Notes under the pieces: model-generated
What the model was told of the DNA's origin: nothing
The model's database searches: none
What the model saw: the letters and a program-made list of their open reading frames with translations, nothing else
Position numbers and translations under genes: made by a program
Assembly (NCBI GenBank): GCA_947381325.1
Contig: CANCUP010000005.1
Location: forward strand, 1-44,426
DNA: 44,426 bases
Direction of reading: 5' to 3'
DNA from: Comamonadaceae bacterium
Lineage (GTDB): Bacteria > Pseudomonadota > Gammaproteobacteria > Burkholderiales > Burkholderiaceae_C
Shown: positions 30,805-40,756 of the stretch, piece after piece
Layout of the letters: each line of letters begins with the position of its first letter
Numbering within the stretch: position 1 is the stretch's first letter

Positions 30805-32229
30805 ATGCTGGCTCAACACGACGCTCCGATCATTGCGATTGCGACTGCCGCAGGACGCGGCGCGGTCGGTATTGTTCGCCTCAGCGCAAAAGGACTCGTG
30901 CCACTTGTACAAGCCTTGTGTGGACGTGTGTTGAATGCGAGGGAGGCCACCTATCTTCCTATCCGTGACGACCAAGGCCTACCGATAGACCATGTGCTGG
31001 CCGTGTTCTTTCCTGGGCCCCACAGCTACACCGGTGAAGATGTCTTGGAGCTGCAGGCACATGGCGGACCGGTGGTGTTGCAGTTGCTCTTGTCTCGTTG
31101 CATGGCGCTGGCGACAGCACACCATGACGCGCAACCCCCGCTCCTGGCGGGTTTACGGATGGCCCAGCCCGGGGAGTTCACCCAACGCGCCTTTTTGAAC
31201 CACAAACTCGACTTGGCCCAAGCAGAGGCCGTGGCTGATTTGATCGATGCCAGCACCGAGTCTGCTGCGCGGAGTGCCAGCCGATCGTTGACGGGAGAGT
31301 TTTCAGCGGAAATCCATCGTCTGCGTGATGCCTTGATTCATTTGCGCATGCTGGTGGAAGCCACCCTGGACTTTCCCGAAGAAGACATTGACTTTTTGCA
31401 ACAAGCCAACGCACGAGGTCAGTTGGCACAGTTGCAACAGCAGCTCGCGGAGGTCTTTCAGCGCACGCAGCAAGGCGCTTTGCTGCGAGAGGGAATACGC
31501 GTGGTGATCGCTGGCCAACCGAATGCGGGAAAAAGCTCTTTGCTCAATGCGTTGGCGGGGGCCGAATTGGCCATTGTCACGCCGATTGCCGGCACCACCC
31601 GAGACGTGGTTCAGCAAACCATCCAGATCGATGGCGTGCCCCTACACGTCATCGATACGGCAGGATTGCGAGATCACAGTGAAGCGGACGAAGTGGAGCG
31701 CATCGGCATGTCGCGTGCGTGGGATCAAATTGCTTTGGCCGATGCGGTGCTCATGTTGCACGATCTCACCCGCCAGCAAGACCCCGACTACACCCAAGCG
31801 GATGCCCACATCGAGGCGACCCTCAAGGACACCTTGGCGAGACATGTTCCGCTGTTGCATCTGTGGAACAAAGCCGACGCAAGTCATCTCCATGTCGAGA
31901 CACAAAGCGGCGAGCATGACCTTGTGGTGTCCGCGAAGACCGGCCAAGGGCTCGCGCAGCTGCGACAAACCTTGCTGCGTGTGGTGGGCTGGCAGGCCGG
32001 CGCAAATGATGGACTGTTTATGGCGCGTGAAAGACATGTGCAAGCGCTGAGAGAAGTTCAGGCGCATCTGCGCCATGCGCACGACCTACTTCAAGCCCAA
32101 CACCCGGCGTTGGATGTGTTGGCTGAGGAACTTCGCTTGGGGCAGAACGCCCTCAATGCCATCACCGGAGAGTTCACCTCCGACGATCTGCTGGGTGTCA
32201 TTTTCTCGAGCTTTTGCATCGGCAAATGA
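30805..32229 (+). CDS. mnmE: tRNA modification GTPase MnmE
   Basis: A 474-residue GTPase (TrmE) that with MnmG installs the carboxymethylaminomethyl group at wobble U34. The N-terminal folate-binding domain has IVRLSG-like and [28 protein letters not shown] motifs. The inserted G domain has [11 protein letters not shown] (residues 237-247), DTAGLRD and NKAD. The C-terminus ends in the invariant FCIGK. The ATG at 30805 has no clear Shine-Dalgarno and lies just beyond the yidC terminator, so the promoter must overlap that region. kdsD begins 28 bp downstream. Confidence 0.97.
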   Translation: MLAQHDAPIIAIATAAGRGAVGIVRLSAKGLVPLVQALCGRVLNAREATYLPIRDDQGLPIDHVLAVFFPGPHSYTGEDVLELQAHGGPVVLQLLLSRCMALATAHHDAQPPLLAGLRMAQPGEFTQRAFLNHKLDLAQAEAVADLIDASTESAARSASRSLTGEFSAEIHRLRDALIHLRMLVEATLDFPEEDIDFLQQANARGQLAQLQQQLAEVFQRTQQGALLREGIRVVIAGQPNAGKSSLLNALAGAELAIVTPIAGTTRDVVQQTIQIDGVPLHVIDTAGLRDHSEADEVERIGMSRAWDQIALADAVLMLHDLTRQQDPDYTQADAHIEATLKDTLARHVPLLHLWNKADASHLHVETQSGEHDLVVSAKTGQGLAQLRQTLLRVVGWQAGANDGLFMARERHVQALREVQAHLRHAHDLLQAQHPALDVLAEELRLGQNALNAITGEFTSDDLLGVIFSSFCIGK

Positions 32230-32257
32230 AACAACGGCTGACCGATAAAATCAGCCC

Positions 32258-33262
32258 ATGACCCATCCTGTGAACACTGCGCCAGTTGCGCTCGATGCCC
32301 AACGCATTTTGGCCTTGGCCCACGAGACCCTCGACATCGAGGCCGACGCTGTGCGCCAATTGCGCGATCGCTTGTCTTCGAGTTTTGTCGATGCGGTGCA
32401 TGCAATATTGGCCGTTCGGGGCCGCGTGGTGGTCATGGGCATGGGCAAAAGCGGGCACATTGGCCGCAAGATCACGGCGACCTTGGCCTCCACCGGGACG
32501 CCGGCGATGTTTGTGCATCCTGCCGAAGCCAGCCATGGTGACTTGGGCATGGTGAAAGACATCGATTTGGTGATCGCCATCTCCAACAGCGGCGAAAGCG
32601 ATGAACTGTCGGCGATCTTGCCTGTGCTCAAACGACAGGGCGTGCCCCTGATCGCCATCACGGGCGGCGCGCAATCGACCTTGGCCCGGCATGCAGACAT
32701 CGTGCTTGACAGCGCCGTGAGCAAAGAGGCTTGTCCATTGAACTTGGCACCCACGGCCAGCACCACGGCGCAGATGGCCCTGGGAGATGCCTTAGCGGTT
32801 GCGCTGCTCGATGCGCGTGGCTTCAAAGCCGAAGACTTTGCGCGCTCTCATCCTGGCGGCTCTTTGGGTCGGCGGTTGTTGACCCATGTCAGTGACGTCA
32901 TGCGCAGCGGCGACGCGGTTCCCTGCGTGCTCCCGTCGGCATCATTCAGCGAGTTGATGCGAGAGATGAGCGCCAAAGGCTTGGGTGCCTCCGCCGTGGT
33001 GGATGCGCAGCGCAAAGTGCTTGGCATCTTCACCGACGGAGACCTTCGCCGTTTGATTGAAAAAGGCATCGACATGCGCACGCTCATCGCCGAGCAAGTC
33101 ATGCATCCTCACCCACGAACCGTGCGAGCCCATGCATTGGCCGCCGAGGCTGCCGAGTTGATGGAGTTGCATCGCATCACCAGTGTCTTGGTGGTGGATG
33201 ACGAGGCGTGTTTATGCGGCGCCGTCAACAGCAACGACTTGATGCGTGCCAAGGTGATTTGA
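32258..33262 (+). CDS. kdsD: Arabinose-5-phosphate isomerase KdsD/KpsF
   Basis: A 334-residue isomerase that converts ribulose-5-phosphate into arabinose-5-phosphate, the first step of Kdo synthesis. The SIS domain shows GMGKSGHIGRKI and AISNSGESDEL; two CBS domains follow, with ALGASAVVD-like and LGIFTDGDLRR motifs. A -10-like TAAAAT ends 6 nt before the ATG, so the message could be leaderless. The stop overlaps the kdsC start (TGATG), placing the two in one operon with lptC. Confidence 0.95.
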   Translation: MTHPVNTAPVALDAQRILALAHETLDIEADAVRQLRDRLSSSFVDAVHAILAVRGRVVVMGMGKSGHIGRKITATLASTGTPAMFVHPAEASHGDLGMVKDIDLVIAISNSGESDELSAILPVLKRQGVPLIAITGGAQSTLARHADIVLDSAVSKEACPLNLAPTASTTAQMALGDALAVALLDARGFKAEDFARSHPGGSLGRRLLTHVSDVMRSGDAVPCVLPSASFSELMREMSAKGLGASAVVDAQRKVLGIFTDGDLRRLIEKGIDMRTLIAEQVMHPHPRTVRAHALAAEAAELMELHRITSVLVVDDEACLCGAVNSNDLMRAKVI

Positions 33263-33825
33263 TGACCCCGTCAACCAGCCCGATGCCATCGCTCACGATT
33301 GAGCCGGCTATTTTGTTGCGTGCACAGGGCATACGCGTGGCTTTCTTTGATGTGGATGGTGTTCTGACCGATGGGGGTTTGTACTTCACCGAGACCGGCG
33401 AAACCATCAAGCGCTTTTCCACCTTGGATGGTCATGGTTTGAAGATGTTGCAAAAGGCCGGCATCACCCCCGCCGTCATCACGGGACGTGACAGCGCTCC
33501 TTTGCGCACGCGCTTGAAAGCCTTGGGCATTGAACATGCCATTTACGGAACCGAAGACAAAGCCCCTGCTGCACAGCGTATCTTGGACGCCTTGGGCTTG
33601 CGCTGGACAGAAGCGGCAGCCATGGGGGACGACTGGCCCGATTTGGCGGTGATGCAGCGCGTTGCCTTTGCATGCGCGCCTGCGAACGCGCATCTCGAAG
33701 TCAAAGCGATCGCTGACTACGTCACACAGTCTCACGGTGGGCACGGTGCGGCGCGCGAGTTGTGTGATCTGTTGCTGGTCGCTTCAGGACGTTACGCCGA
33801 CCTGTGGCGCGGTTATTTGGCATGA
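33262..33825 (+). CDS. kdsC: 3-deoxy-D-manno-octulosonate 8-phosphate phosphatase KdsC
   Basis: A HAD-superfamily phosphatase of about 187 residues that releases Kdo from Kdo-8-phosphate. The nucleophile motif FFDVDGVLTDGG has Asp30 and Asp32. The LDGHGLKMLQKAGI segment, the ITGRDSAPL motif and the C-terminal GDDWPDLAVM complete the active site; the C-terminus RELCDLLL is typical of the tetrameric enzyme. The ATG at 33262 overlaps the kdsD stop, and the stop overlaps lptC (ATGA). Kdo is needed for lipid A-core assembly. Confidence 0.96.
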   Translation: MTPSTSPMPSLTIEPAILLRAQGIRVAFFDVDGVLTDGGLYFTETGETIKRFSTLDGHGLKMLQKAGITPAVITGRDSAPLRTRLKALGIEHAIYGTEDKAPAAQRILDALGLRWTEAAAMGDDWPDLAVMQRVAFACAPANAHLEVKAIADYVTQSHGGHGAARELCDLLLVASGRYADLWRGYLA

Positions 33826-34466
33826 GCCCTTCCGCCAAGACCTTGTGGTTGCGCACCCGCCAGCACTGGGACCAGCTGGCGGTGTACGTGCCGCTGTTGT
33901 TGATGGGCGTGTTGGCTCTGGCCACCTATTGGTTGGTCCGTCACACCCCAGTCATCATGGACGTCGAGCTGGAGGCGGCGCCCCAGCATGTGCCTGATTA
34001 CTTCATGCGCGATTTTTCGGTGAGGGTTTTTGACGCACAGGGGCAACTCAAAAATGAGATGTCCGGCGCACAAGGGCGTCACTACCCCGATACCGACACA
34101 CTGGAAATTGACCAGCCACGCATTCGCACTTTTGCCAAAGATGGACGCCTGACCGTGGCGCGCGCAGGCCGTGCGGTGATCAACGCCGATGGTTCGGAAG
34201 TTCAATTGTTTGACAAAGCGGTGCTGATTCGCGAGGCGGTTCCAGCTGGGCCTGATCCAAAACAGATACGCAGTGAGCTAAGGGGTGAGTTTTTTCACCT
34301 GTTTTCGAATGCAGAAAAAATCAAAACGCATCTTCCGGTCGAATTGCTCAGAGGCACCGGTGACCGTTTGGTTGCAGATCGCATGGAATTTGACAATTTA
34401 GACCGTGTCATGCAACTCAGCGGCCGAGTTCGCGTCACGTTGGCGCCACGCGCGGCCAAGCCCTGA
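33822..34466 (+). CDS. lptC: Lipopolysaccharide transport protein LptC
   Basis: A protein of about 214 residues with an N-terminal membrane anchor (YVPLLLMGVLALATYWLV) and a periplasmic beta-jellyroll of the LptC/OstA-like fold. It receives lipopolysaccharide from LptB2FG and passes it to LptA. Motifs include the PDYFMRDFSVRVFDAQG start and the DRLVADRMEFDNLDRVMQLSGRVR end. The ATG at 33822 is used. It is the last gene of the kdsD-kdsC-lptC run; lptA and lptB, often next in line, are absent, and a terminator follows. Confidence 0.9.
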   Translation: MSPSAKTLWLRTRQHWDQLAVYVPLLLMGVLALATYWLVRHTPVIMDVELEAAPQHVPDYFMRDFSVRVFDAQGQLKNEMSGAQGRHYPDTDTLEIDQPRIRTFAKDGRLTVARAGRAVINADGSEVQLFDKAVLIREAVPAGPDPKQIRSELRGEFFHLFSNAEKIKTHLPVELLRGTGDRLVADRMEFDNLDRVMQLSGRVRVTLAPRAAKP

Positions 34467-34482
34467 GCCGCTCGCCATGAAA

Positions 34483-34507
34483 AAAGGCTCCTGATAGGAG
34501 CCTTTTC
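34483..34507. terminator. Bidirectional rho-independent terminator between lptC and the RRM gene
   Basis: AAAAGGCTCCT and AGGAGCCTTTT form a perfect 11 bp stem with a 3-base loop (GAT), flanked by A and T tracts, so it can end transcripts from both convergent genes. Confidence 0.93.
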
Positions 34508-34531
34508 GATGGAAGCGATTGCTGACGCGAA

Positions 34532-34987
34532 TCAGTAGCTGTTGCCACCGCCGCCAAAGCCGCCGCGACCACCGCCGCCGCCGCCACTGCGACCACCGCC
34601 GCCACCTTCACGACCGCCGCCGCCGTAGGGGCTACGGAAACCGCCGCCGCCGCCTTCACGGCCGCCGCCACCACCACCGTAGCCGCCGCCACCACCACCG
34701 CCGCCGTAACCACCACCGCCAGTGCGGGGAGGACGTGCTTCCATGGGGCGGGCTTCGTTGACGACCAAACTGCGACCACCCAAAGGTGCGCCGTTCATGC
34801 CTTCAACAGCAGCCAGTGCCTCGGCATCGCTGCCCATTTCTACGAAACCAAAACCTTTGGAGCGACCGGTGTCGCGTTCCATCATGACTTTGGCGCTGGT
34901 CACAGTACCGAACTGTCCAAAAGACTGCTCAAGATCGCTGTCGCGTACCGAATACGGCAAATTGCCGACGTACAGTTTATTGCCCAT
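34532..34987 (-). CDS. Glycine-rich RRM RNA-binding protein
   Basis: A 151-residue protein with one RNA-recognition motif (residues 1-80: RNP2 LYVGNL, RNP1 KGFGFVEM) and a C-terminal tail of about 65 residues made of GGGG, GGYGG and RGG-like units. Bacterial relatives are cold- or stress-induced RNA chaperones. The glycine tail is coded by a GC-rich low-complexity run (34540-34720), a place where length may vary between strains. An AAGGAG site lies upstream of the ATG but can be sequestered in a hairpin (see 34992-35030). Confidence 0.9.
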   Translation of the reverse strand: MGNKLYVGNLPYSVRDSDLEQSFGQFGTVTSAKVMMERDTGRSKGFGFVEMGSDAEALAAVEGMNGAPLGGRSLVVNEARPMEARPPRTGGGGYGGGGGGGGYGGGGGGREGGGGGFRSPYGGGGREGGGGGRSGGGGGGRGGFGGGGNSY

Positions 34988-34991
34988 GAAA

Positions 34992-35030
34992 GGGACTCCT
35001 TAAAACACAAAAAACAAGCGATGGAGTCCC
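34992..35030 (-). promoter_or_regulatory. 5' UTR hairpin that can hide the RRM gene ribosome-binding site
   Basis: On the transcribed strand GGGACTCC (35030-35023) and GGAGTCCC (34999-34992) form a perfect 8 bp stem with a U-rich 23-base loop. The GGAG core of the Shine-Dalgarno AAGGAG is in the 3' arm, a few nucleotides before the ATG. An RNA-thermometer or protein-controlled switch is an inference. Confidence 0.6.
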
Positions 35031-35084
35031 GAATGCACAACGCAACCTAAGCGGTGGCGCGAAACTGACCGATCACCAAACACA

Positions 35085-35111
35085 CTGTGTTGACACGGAG
35101 TGACAACACAG
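35085..35111. repeat. 27 bp imperfect palindrome between amt and the RRM gene
   Basis: CTGTGTTGACA and TGACAACACAG flank CGGAG; ten of eleven arm positions pair. It lies upstream of the RRM gene in the 217 bp between that gene and the amt stop. It contains TTGACA on the plus strand, but no matching -10 was found. A transcription factor site is possible. Confidence 0.5.
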
Positions 35112-35204
35112 CAAAGACCATTATGGAGCACAAGTGATCGCTAAAACCAAGCGTTTACCTGTATTTCGACGATTTCATCCCCGAAAAACCACAGTTCACG
35201 TGGC

Positions 35205-36407
35205 TTACCAGCTGACTTCGCGCTCTGGGGTGCCTGTGATCTTGTGAATGCTGAGGTCAGCGCCTTCAAATTCTTCCTCTTGGCTGAGACGCAATCCGAC
35301 GCTGATTTTCAGCACACCGTAGACCACAAAGCCACCGACCAAGGCCCAACAAACGCCCAGCGCAGTGCCTGCCAGCTGAGCCCAAATGTTGACGCCGCCT
35401 AAGCCGCCCAGTGCAGAGGTGCCAAACACGCCAGCCGCCATGCCGCCCCAGGTGCCGCACAAACCATGCAAAGGCCACACCCCCAGCACATCGTCGATGC
35501 GCCATTTGTTTTGGGTCAGCGTGAACATCGCCACAAAAATCGCGCCGGCCACAGCGCCCACCACCAGCGCGCCCATGGGGTGCATCACGTCAGAGCCGGC
35601 ACACACAGCGACCAAACCCGCAAGTGGACCATTGTGGACAAACCCAGGGTCATTTTTTCCCATCAGCAAGGCCACCAAGGTGCCGCCGACCATGGCCATC
35701 AACGAGTTCACCGCAACCAAGCCTGAGATTTTGTCGAGTGTTTGCGCGCTCATCACGTTAAAGCCAAACCACCCAACGATCAAAATCCACGCGCCCAAGG
35801 CAAGAAACGGAATGCTCGAAGGCGGATGTGCAGAGACGGCGCCATCTTTGCGGTAGCGGTTGCTGCGCGCGCCTAGCAAAAGCACAGCGGGGAGCGCCAT
35901 CCAGCCCCCCAACGCGTGAACCACCACGGAGCCAGCAAAGTCATGAAATTCGTCTCCTGTCACGTCCTTTAGCCAAGCTTGTACGCCAAATTTTTGGTTC
36001 CACGCGACGCCTTCATACAGGGGATAGACCAAGCCCACAATCACCGCCGTGGCAATCAGTTGAGGCCAAAACTTGGCGCGTTCGGCAATGCCTCCAGAGA
36101 TGATGGCTGGAATGGCCGCCGCAAAAGTCAGCAAGAAAAAGAACTTGACCAACTCATAGCCATTTTTGGCGGCCAGTGTTTCGGCGCCCACCATGAAACT
36201 TGCGCCATAGGCAACACCATAGCCCACCACAAAGTAAGCCAAGGCAGATACGCAGAAGTCAACCAGAATTTTGACCAAAGCATTGACTTGGTTTTTTTTG
36301 CGAACCGTGCCGAGTTCGAGAAACGCGAAACCCGCATGCATGGCCAAAACCATGATGGCCCCGAGAAGAATGAACAGTGCATCAGCGCCCTGTTTGAGTG
36401 CGTCCAT
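35205..36407 (-). CDS. amtB: Ammonium transporter (Amt family)
   Basis: A 400-residue channel protein with about eleven membrane helices and no cleavable signal peptide. It has the family features AFAFLELGTVRKKNQVNAL-like start, DFAGSVVVHALGGWMAL and WPLHGLCGTWGGMAAG, with the two pore histidines. The C-terminus EFEGADLSIHKITGTPEREVSW is the conserved tail that couples to GlnK. It conducts ammonium (as ammonia) into the cell. An AAGGAA site precedes the ATG. No glnK is adjacent. A sigma-54-like promoter upstream suggests nitrogen control. Confidence 0.95.
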   Translation of the reverse strand: MDALKQGADALFILLGAIMVLAMHAGFAFLELGTVRKKNQVNALVKILVDFCVSALAYFVVGYGVAYGASFMVGAETLAAKNGYELVKFFFLLTFAAAIPAIISGGIAERAKFWPQLIATAVIVGLVYPLYEGVAWNQKFGVQAWLKDVTGDEFHDFAGSVVVHALGGWMALPAVLLLGARSNRYRKDGAVSAHPPSSIPFLALGAWILIVGWFGFNVMSAQTLDKISGLVAVNSLMAMVGGTLVALLMGKNDPGFVHNGPLAGLVAVCAGSDVMHPMGALVVGAVAGAIFVAMFTLTQNKWRIDDVLGVWPLHGLCGTWGGMAAGVFGTSALGGLGGVNIWAQLAGTALGVCWALVGGFVVYGVLKISVGLRLSQEEEFEGADLSIHKITGTPEREVSW

Positions 36408-36477
36408 GAGTAATTCCTTGGTGTTTTGATCTTTTTTGGTGCGAATTTAGATCGCTCTGATCCTTCGCACTCAAGTA

Positions 36478-36496
36478 AAGCAAAAAATGCACCAAA
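36478..36496 (-). promoter_or_regulatory. Candidate sigma-54 promoter of amtB
   Basis: On the minus strand TTTGGTGCATTTTTTGCTT has GG and GC separated by 10 bp, with TTGC at the -12 element, matching the TGGCAC-N5-TTGC pattern. The predicted start is near 36467, about 60 nt before the ATG. A perfect GTCAC/GTGAC palindrome at 36501-36514 lies just upstream. Confidence 0.5.
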
Positions 36497-36564
36497 TGAA
36501 GTCACGGCGGTGACGTGAATGTCCAACGCACCGAGGAGGGACACCGGCGACCGACGGGTCTCCA

Positions 36565-36604
36565 TAAAAAAACAAAACGCCCGCAACCATTGGGCGCGGG
36601 CGTT
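36565..36604 (-). terminator. Terminator after gap
   Basis: On the minus strand AACGCCCGC (36604-36596) pairs with GCGGGCGTT (36584-36576) across an 11-base loop and runs into TTTGTTTTTTT. It ends the tkt-gap transcript before amtB. Confidence 0.87.
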
Positions 36605-36643
36605 GGATGCACAGGGCGCACGAGGCGCCGTGTACGCGTTGGA

Positions 36644-37654
<1,011 letters not shown>

Positions 37655-37683
37655 CTAAAGTTAAAAATAAATCTGCGAAACAG

Positions 37684-39750
37684 TTACTTGGCCAGCACGG
37701 CTTGTACCGTTGCGGCCACGTTCTCGGGGGTGAAGCCAAAGTGCTTGAACAGCACAGGCGCAGGCGCCGACTCACCGTACGTGTCGATGCCCACCACCGC
37801 AGACACCCCATATTTCCACCAGCCGTCGGTCGAGCCCATCTCCACGGCAATGCGTGGGATGCCAGCAGGCAAGACCGCTGATTTGTACGCCACACTTTGA
37901 CGGTCAAAGGTGGTGGTGCTGGGCACAGACACCACACGCACAGCGATCTTTTTCGCGGCCAGCAAAGCTTGCGCTTTGAGCGCCAAATGAACTTCAGAGC
38001 CCGTGGCCAAAATCACGGCTTGGGCCTTTTTCTTCAGGCCCACTTCACTGGGCTCTGCCAACACGTAGGCCCCTTTGTTGATCGCGTCCAAGCCGGAAAT
38101 GTCGCCAGCAACTTTGCTGATCAGCGCCTCGCCTTTGGGCAAGTACGGCAAATTTTGGCGGCTCAACAACAAAGCCGTGGGCTTGTGTTGGTTTTGCAGT
38201 GCCACGGCCCAAGCCACGGCGGTTTCTGCCGTATCGGCCGGACGCCACACGTCCAGGTTAGGAATCAAGCGCAGCGAGGCGGCATGTTCGATCGACTGGT
38301 GCGTGGGGCCATCTTCGCCCAAACCAATCGAGTCGTGGGTGAACACATGCACCACGCGTTGCTTCATCAGCGCGGCCATGCGAATGGCGTTGCGTGAATA
38401 GTCGCTGAAGGTCAAGAACGTGCCACCGTAGGGAATGAAGCCCCCATGCAGCGCCACGCCATTCATGATGGCGGCCATGCCGAACTCACGCACGCCATAG
38501 TTGATGTGACGTCCGCCCACACCGGCCTCGTTTTTCACCACATGGCCAGCCAAGTCCACGCGCAGGTTGGGCGTACTCTTGGTGTTGGTCAGGTTCGAGC
38601 CGGTCAGGTCGGCGCTGCCGCCCAGCATTTCGGGCAAAGCGGCGGTGAATGCTTCCAGCGCCAACTGGCTGGCCTTGCGGCTGGCCACGGTTTCAGCTTT
38701 GGTGTGCGCACCAATCACCGTGTCGACCACGGTTTGGGCAAAGTTTTTCGGCAGTTCGCCCGCCATGCGGCGCAACAGTTCTTTGGCCAAGGCGGGGTAA
38801 GCTGCTTTGTAGGCTGCGAAGGTGGCTTTCCATTCGGCTTCCAAGGTTTTGCCTTTGGCGGCGGCATTCCAGTCTGCGTAGACCTCTTTGGGCACTTCAA
38901 ACGGTGCATGGTTCCAGCCAATGGCGGCACGGGTCAAGGCAATTTCTTCGGCGCCCAAGGGTTCGCCGTGTGCCTTGGCGGTGTCGGCGCGGTTCGGGCT
39001 GCCTTTGCCGATGCTGGTTTTGCAGACGATCAAGGTGGGCTTGTCGGCACTCAGTTTGGCGGTGGCAATGGCCCTGCTGACTGCAGCAGCATCGTGCCCG
39101 TTGATGGGCCCAATCACCTGCCAGCCATAGGCCTTGAAGCGCTCAGGGGTGTTGTCGGCAAACCAGGGGGTCACTTGGCCATCGATCGAGATGCCGTTGT
39201 CGTCATAGAGCGCGATCAACTTGTTCAGCTTCCACGCACCTGCCAATGAGCAGGCTTCGTGGCTGATGCCTTCCATCAAACAACCGTCGCCCATGAAGGC
39301 GTAGGTGTGGTGGTCGACCACGTTGTGGCCCTCCCGGTTGAACTCGCTGGCTAGCAGTTTCTCCGCCAAGGCCATGCCCACGGCGTTGGTGATGCCTTGG
39401 CCCAATGGGCCCGTGGTGGTCTCAACGCCGGGCGTCACGCCGACTTCGGGGTGACCTGCGGTTTTGCTGTGCAGCGTGCGGAAGTTTTTGAGCTCGCTCA
39501 TTGGCAAGTCATAACCGGTGAGGTGCAACAAGGCGTAAATCAGCATCGAGCCGTGGCCGTTGGACAGCACAAAGCGGTCGCGGTTCAGCCAGTGTGGGTT
39601 CTTCGGGTTGTGATGGAGGTGGTCGCCCCACAAGGCCACGGCCATATCGGCCATGCCCATGGGCGCGCCGGGGTGTCCTGAGTTGGCTTGCTGGACAGCG
39701 TCCATTGCCAGGGCACGAATTGCACTGGCCATTTGTTGGGTGTTTGCCAT
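37684..39750 (-). CDS. tkt: Transketolase
   Basis: A 688-residue thiamine diphosphate enzyme that moves two-carbon units between sugar phosphates in the pentose phosphate pathway. The N-terminal domain has [16 protein letters not shown] and the TPP-binding stretch [13 protein letters not shown] with its metal ligands. The middle domain has the [17 protein letters not shown] motif, and a C-terminal domain follows. Length matches bacterial transketolase. It has a GGAG site 9 nt upstream, is followed closely by gap, and is divergent from the nucleotidyltransferase gene. Confidence 0.97.
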   Translation of the reverse strand: MANTQQMASAIRALAMDAVQQANSGHPGAPMGMADMAVALWGDHLHHNPKNPHWLNRDRFVLSNGHGSMLIYALLHLTGYDLPMSELKNFRTLHSKTAGHPEVGVTPGVETTTGPLGQGITNAVGMALAEKLLASEFNREGHNVVDHHTYAFMGDGCLMEGISHEACSLAGAWKLNKLIALYDDNGISIDGQVTPWFADNTPERFKAYGWQVIGPINGHDAAAVSRAIATAKLSADKPTLIVCKTSIGKGSPNRADTAKAHGEPLGAEEIALTRAAIGWNHAPFEVPKEVYADWNAAAKGKTLEAEWKATFAAYKAAYPALAKELLRRMAGELPKNFAQTVVDTVIGAHTKAETVASRKASQLALEAFTAALPEMLGGSADLTGSNLTNTKSTPNLRVDLAGHVVKNEAGVGGRHINYGVREFGMAAIMNGVALHGGFIPYGGTFLTFSDYSRNAIRMAALMKQRVVHVFTHDSIGLGEDGPTHQSIEHAASLRLIPNLDVWRPADTAETAVAWAVALQNQHKPTALLLSRQNLPYLPKGEALISKVAGDISGLDAINKGAYVLAEPSEVGLKKKAQAVILATGSEVHLALKAQALLAAKKIAVRVVSVPSTTTFDRQSVAYKSAVLPAGIPRIAVEMGSTDGWWKYGVSAVVGIDTYGESAPAPVLFKHFGFTPENVAATVQAVLAK

Positions 39751-39872
39751 GTCAGGCGACTCCGGGGTGATGAGGGAAAACCCAGATTTTAACGAGCCAC
39801 CCTACACGGGGCTGAACCGGTCTTGTCGCCTGTGTGCGGACCATCCAAGCCGCTGGCTACACTCATCGCGTC

Positions 39873-40673
39873 ATGACCCGCAACGCCCGCCCCTCTCCCC
39901 CTGCGGCCACCGCCTTGCTGTTGGCCGCAGGCCGAGGCGAGCGCATGCGCCCGCTGACCGATGCCACCCCGAAACCCCTGTTGACGGTCCGTGGCAAACC
40001 CCTGATGCAGTGGGCCATGGAGGGCTTGCAGCGCGGGGGGGTGCAACAGCTGATCATCAACACGGCCTGGTTGGGCGAGCAAATCCCCCAGCACTTTGGC
40101 GGCGTGTTTAACTCGGCGGGTCAAGCCGCCTTGCACTTGCACTATTCGCAAGAGGGCGCAGACTTTGGGGAGGCCCTTGAAACCGCTGGGGGCATTGTTC
40201 GCGCACTGCCACACCTCGACGCAGTGTTTTGGGTGGCGGCGGGCGATGTGTTCGCCCCAGAGTTTGAGTTTTCTGCGCAAGCACAGGCGCGCTTCAAAGC
40301 CAGCCCTCACTTGGCACACATTTGGCTCGTGCCCAACCCCGCACACAACCCACAGGGCGACTTTGGTTTGTCTTCTCAAGGCTTGGCCTTGAACTTGCCC
40401 AAGCGCGGGGCAACGCCAGACGCCTTTGTCGAGGGTCAAACAACACCGGAAGACCTGCCCCGCTGGACTTTCAGCACGATCGCCCTTTATAAGCGCGCTT
40501 TTTTCACATCGCCATGGTGCGACATACCCAGCGGCAATCTCTTGGGTGTGAAAGCCCCCTTGGCGCCTATGTTGCGAGCCGCCATGGACAATCATGCCGT
40601 CAGCGCCGAGCTCTACTTGGGGCCCTGGACTGACGTGGGCACGCCACAGCGTTTGACAGAGTTGAACCGATGA
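39873..40673 (+). CDS. Sugar-1-phosphate nucleotidyltransferase (MurU-like)
   Basis: A protein of about 266 residues with the nucleotidyltransferase signature LLLAAGRGERMRPLTDATPKPLL near residue 16 and the catalytic-metal region in the WVAAGDVFAPEF segment. The length and the TWLG and GTPQRLTELN end fit the MurU group, which activates N-acetylmuramic acid-1-phosphate in cell-wall recycling; the usual partner kinase amgK is not in the window. The ATG at 39873 is used. A TACACT -10-like box ends 9 nt before it, so the leader would be very short. Confidence 0.83.
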   Translation: MTRNARPSPPAATALLLAAGRGERMRPLTDATPKPLLTVRGKPLMQWAMEGLQRGGVQQLIINTAWLGEQIPQHFGGVFNSAGQAALHLHYSQEGADFGEALETAGGIVRALPHLDAVFWVAAGDVFAPEFEFSAQAQARFKASPHLAHIWLVPNPAHNPQGDFGLSSQGLALNLPKRGATPDAFVEGQTTPEDLPRWTFSTIALYKRAFFTSPWCDIPSGNLLGVKAPLAPMLRAAMDNHAVSAELYLGPWTDVGTPQRLTELNR

Positions 40674-40756
40674 GCCCGCCAACTTTTGTGTGGATCTGTT
40701 TCTCGTGAGTACGCCCTGTCGGCACTCACCCCCTAATTCCTGACGCGCGATACCTC

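Noticed and set aside
35190-35206. CACGTG core resembling parS near the amt stop
   Set aside because: Flanking bases match the parS palindrome poorly on both sides.
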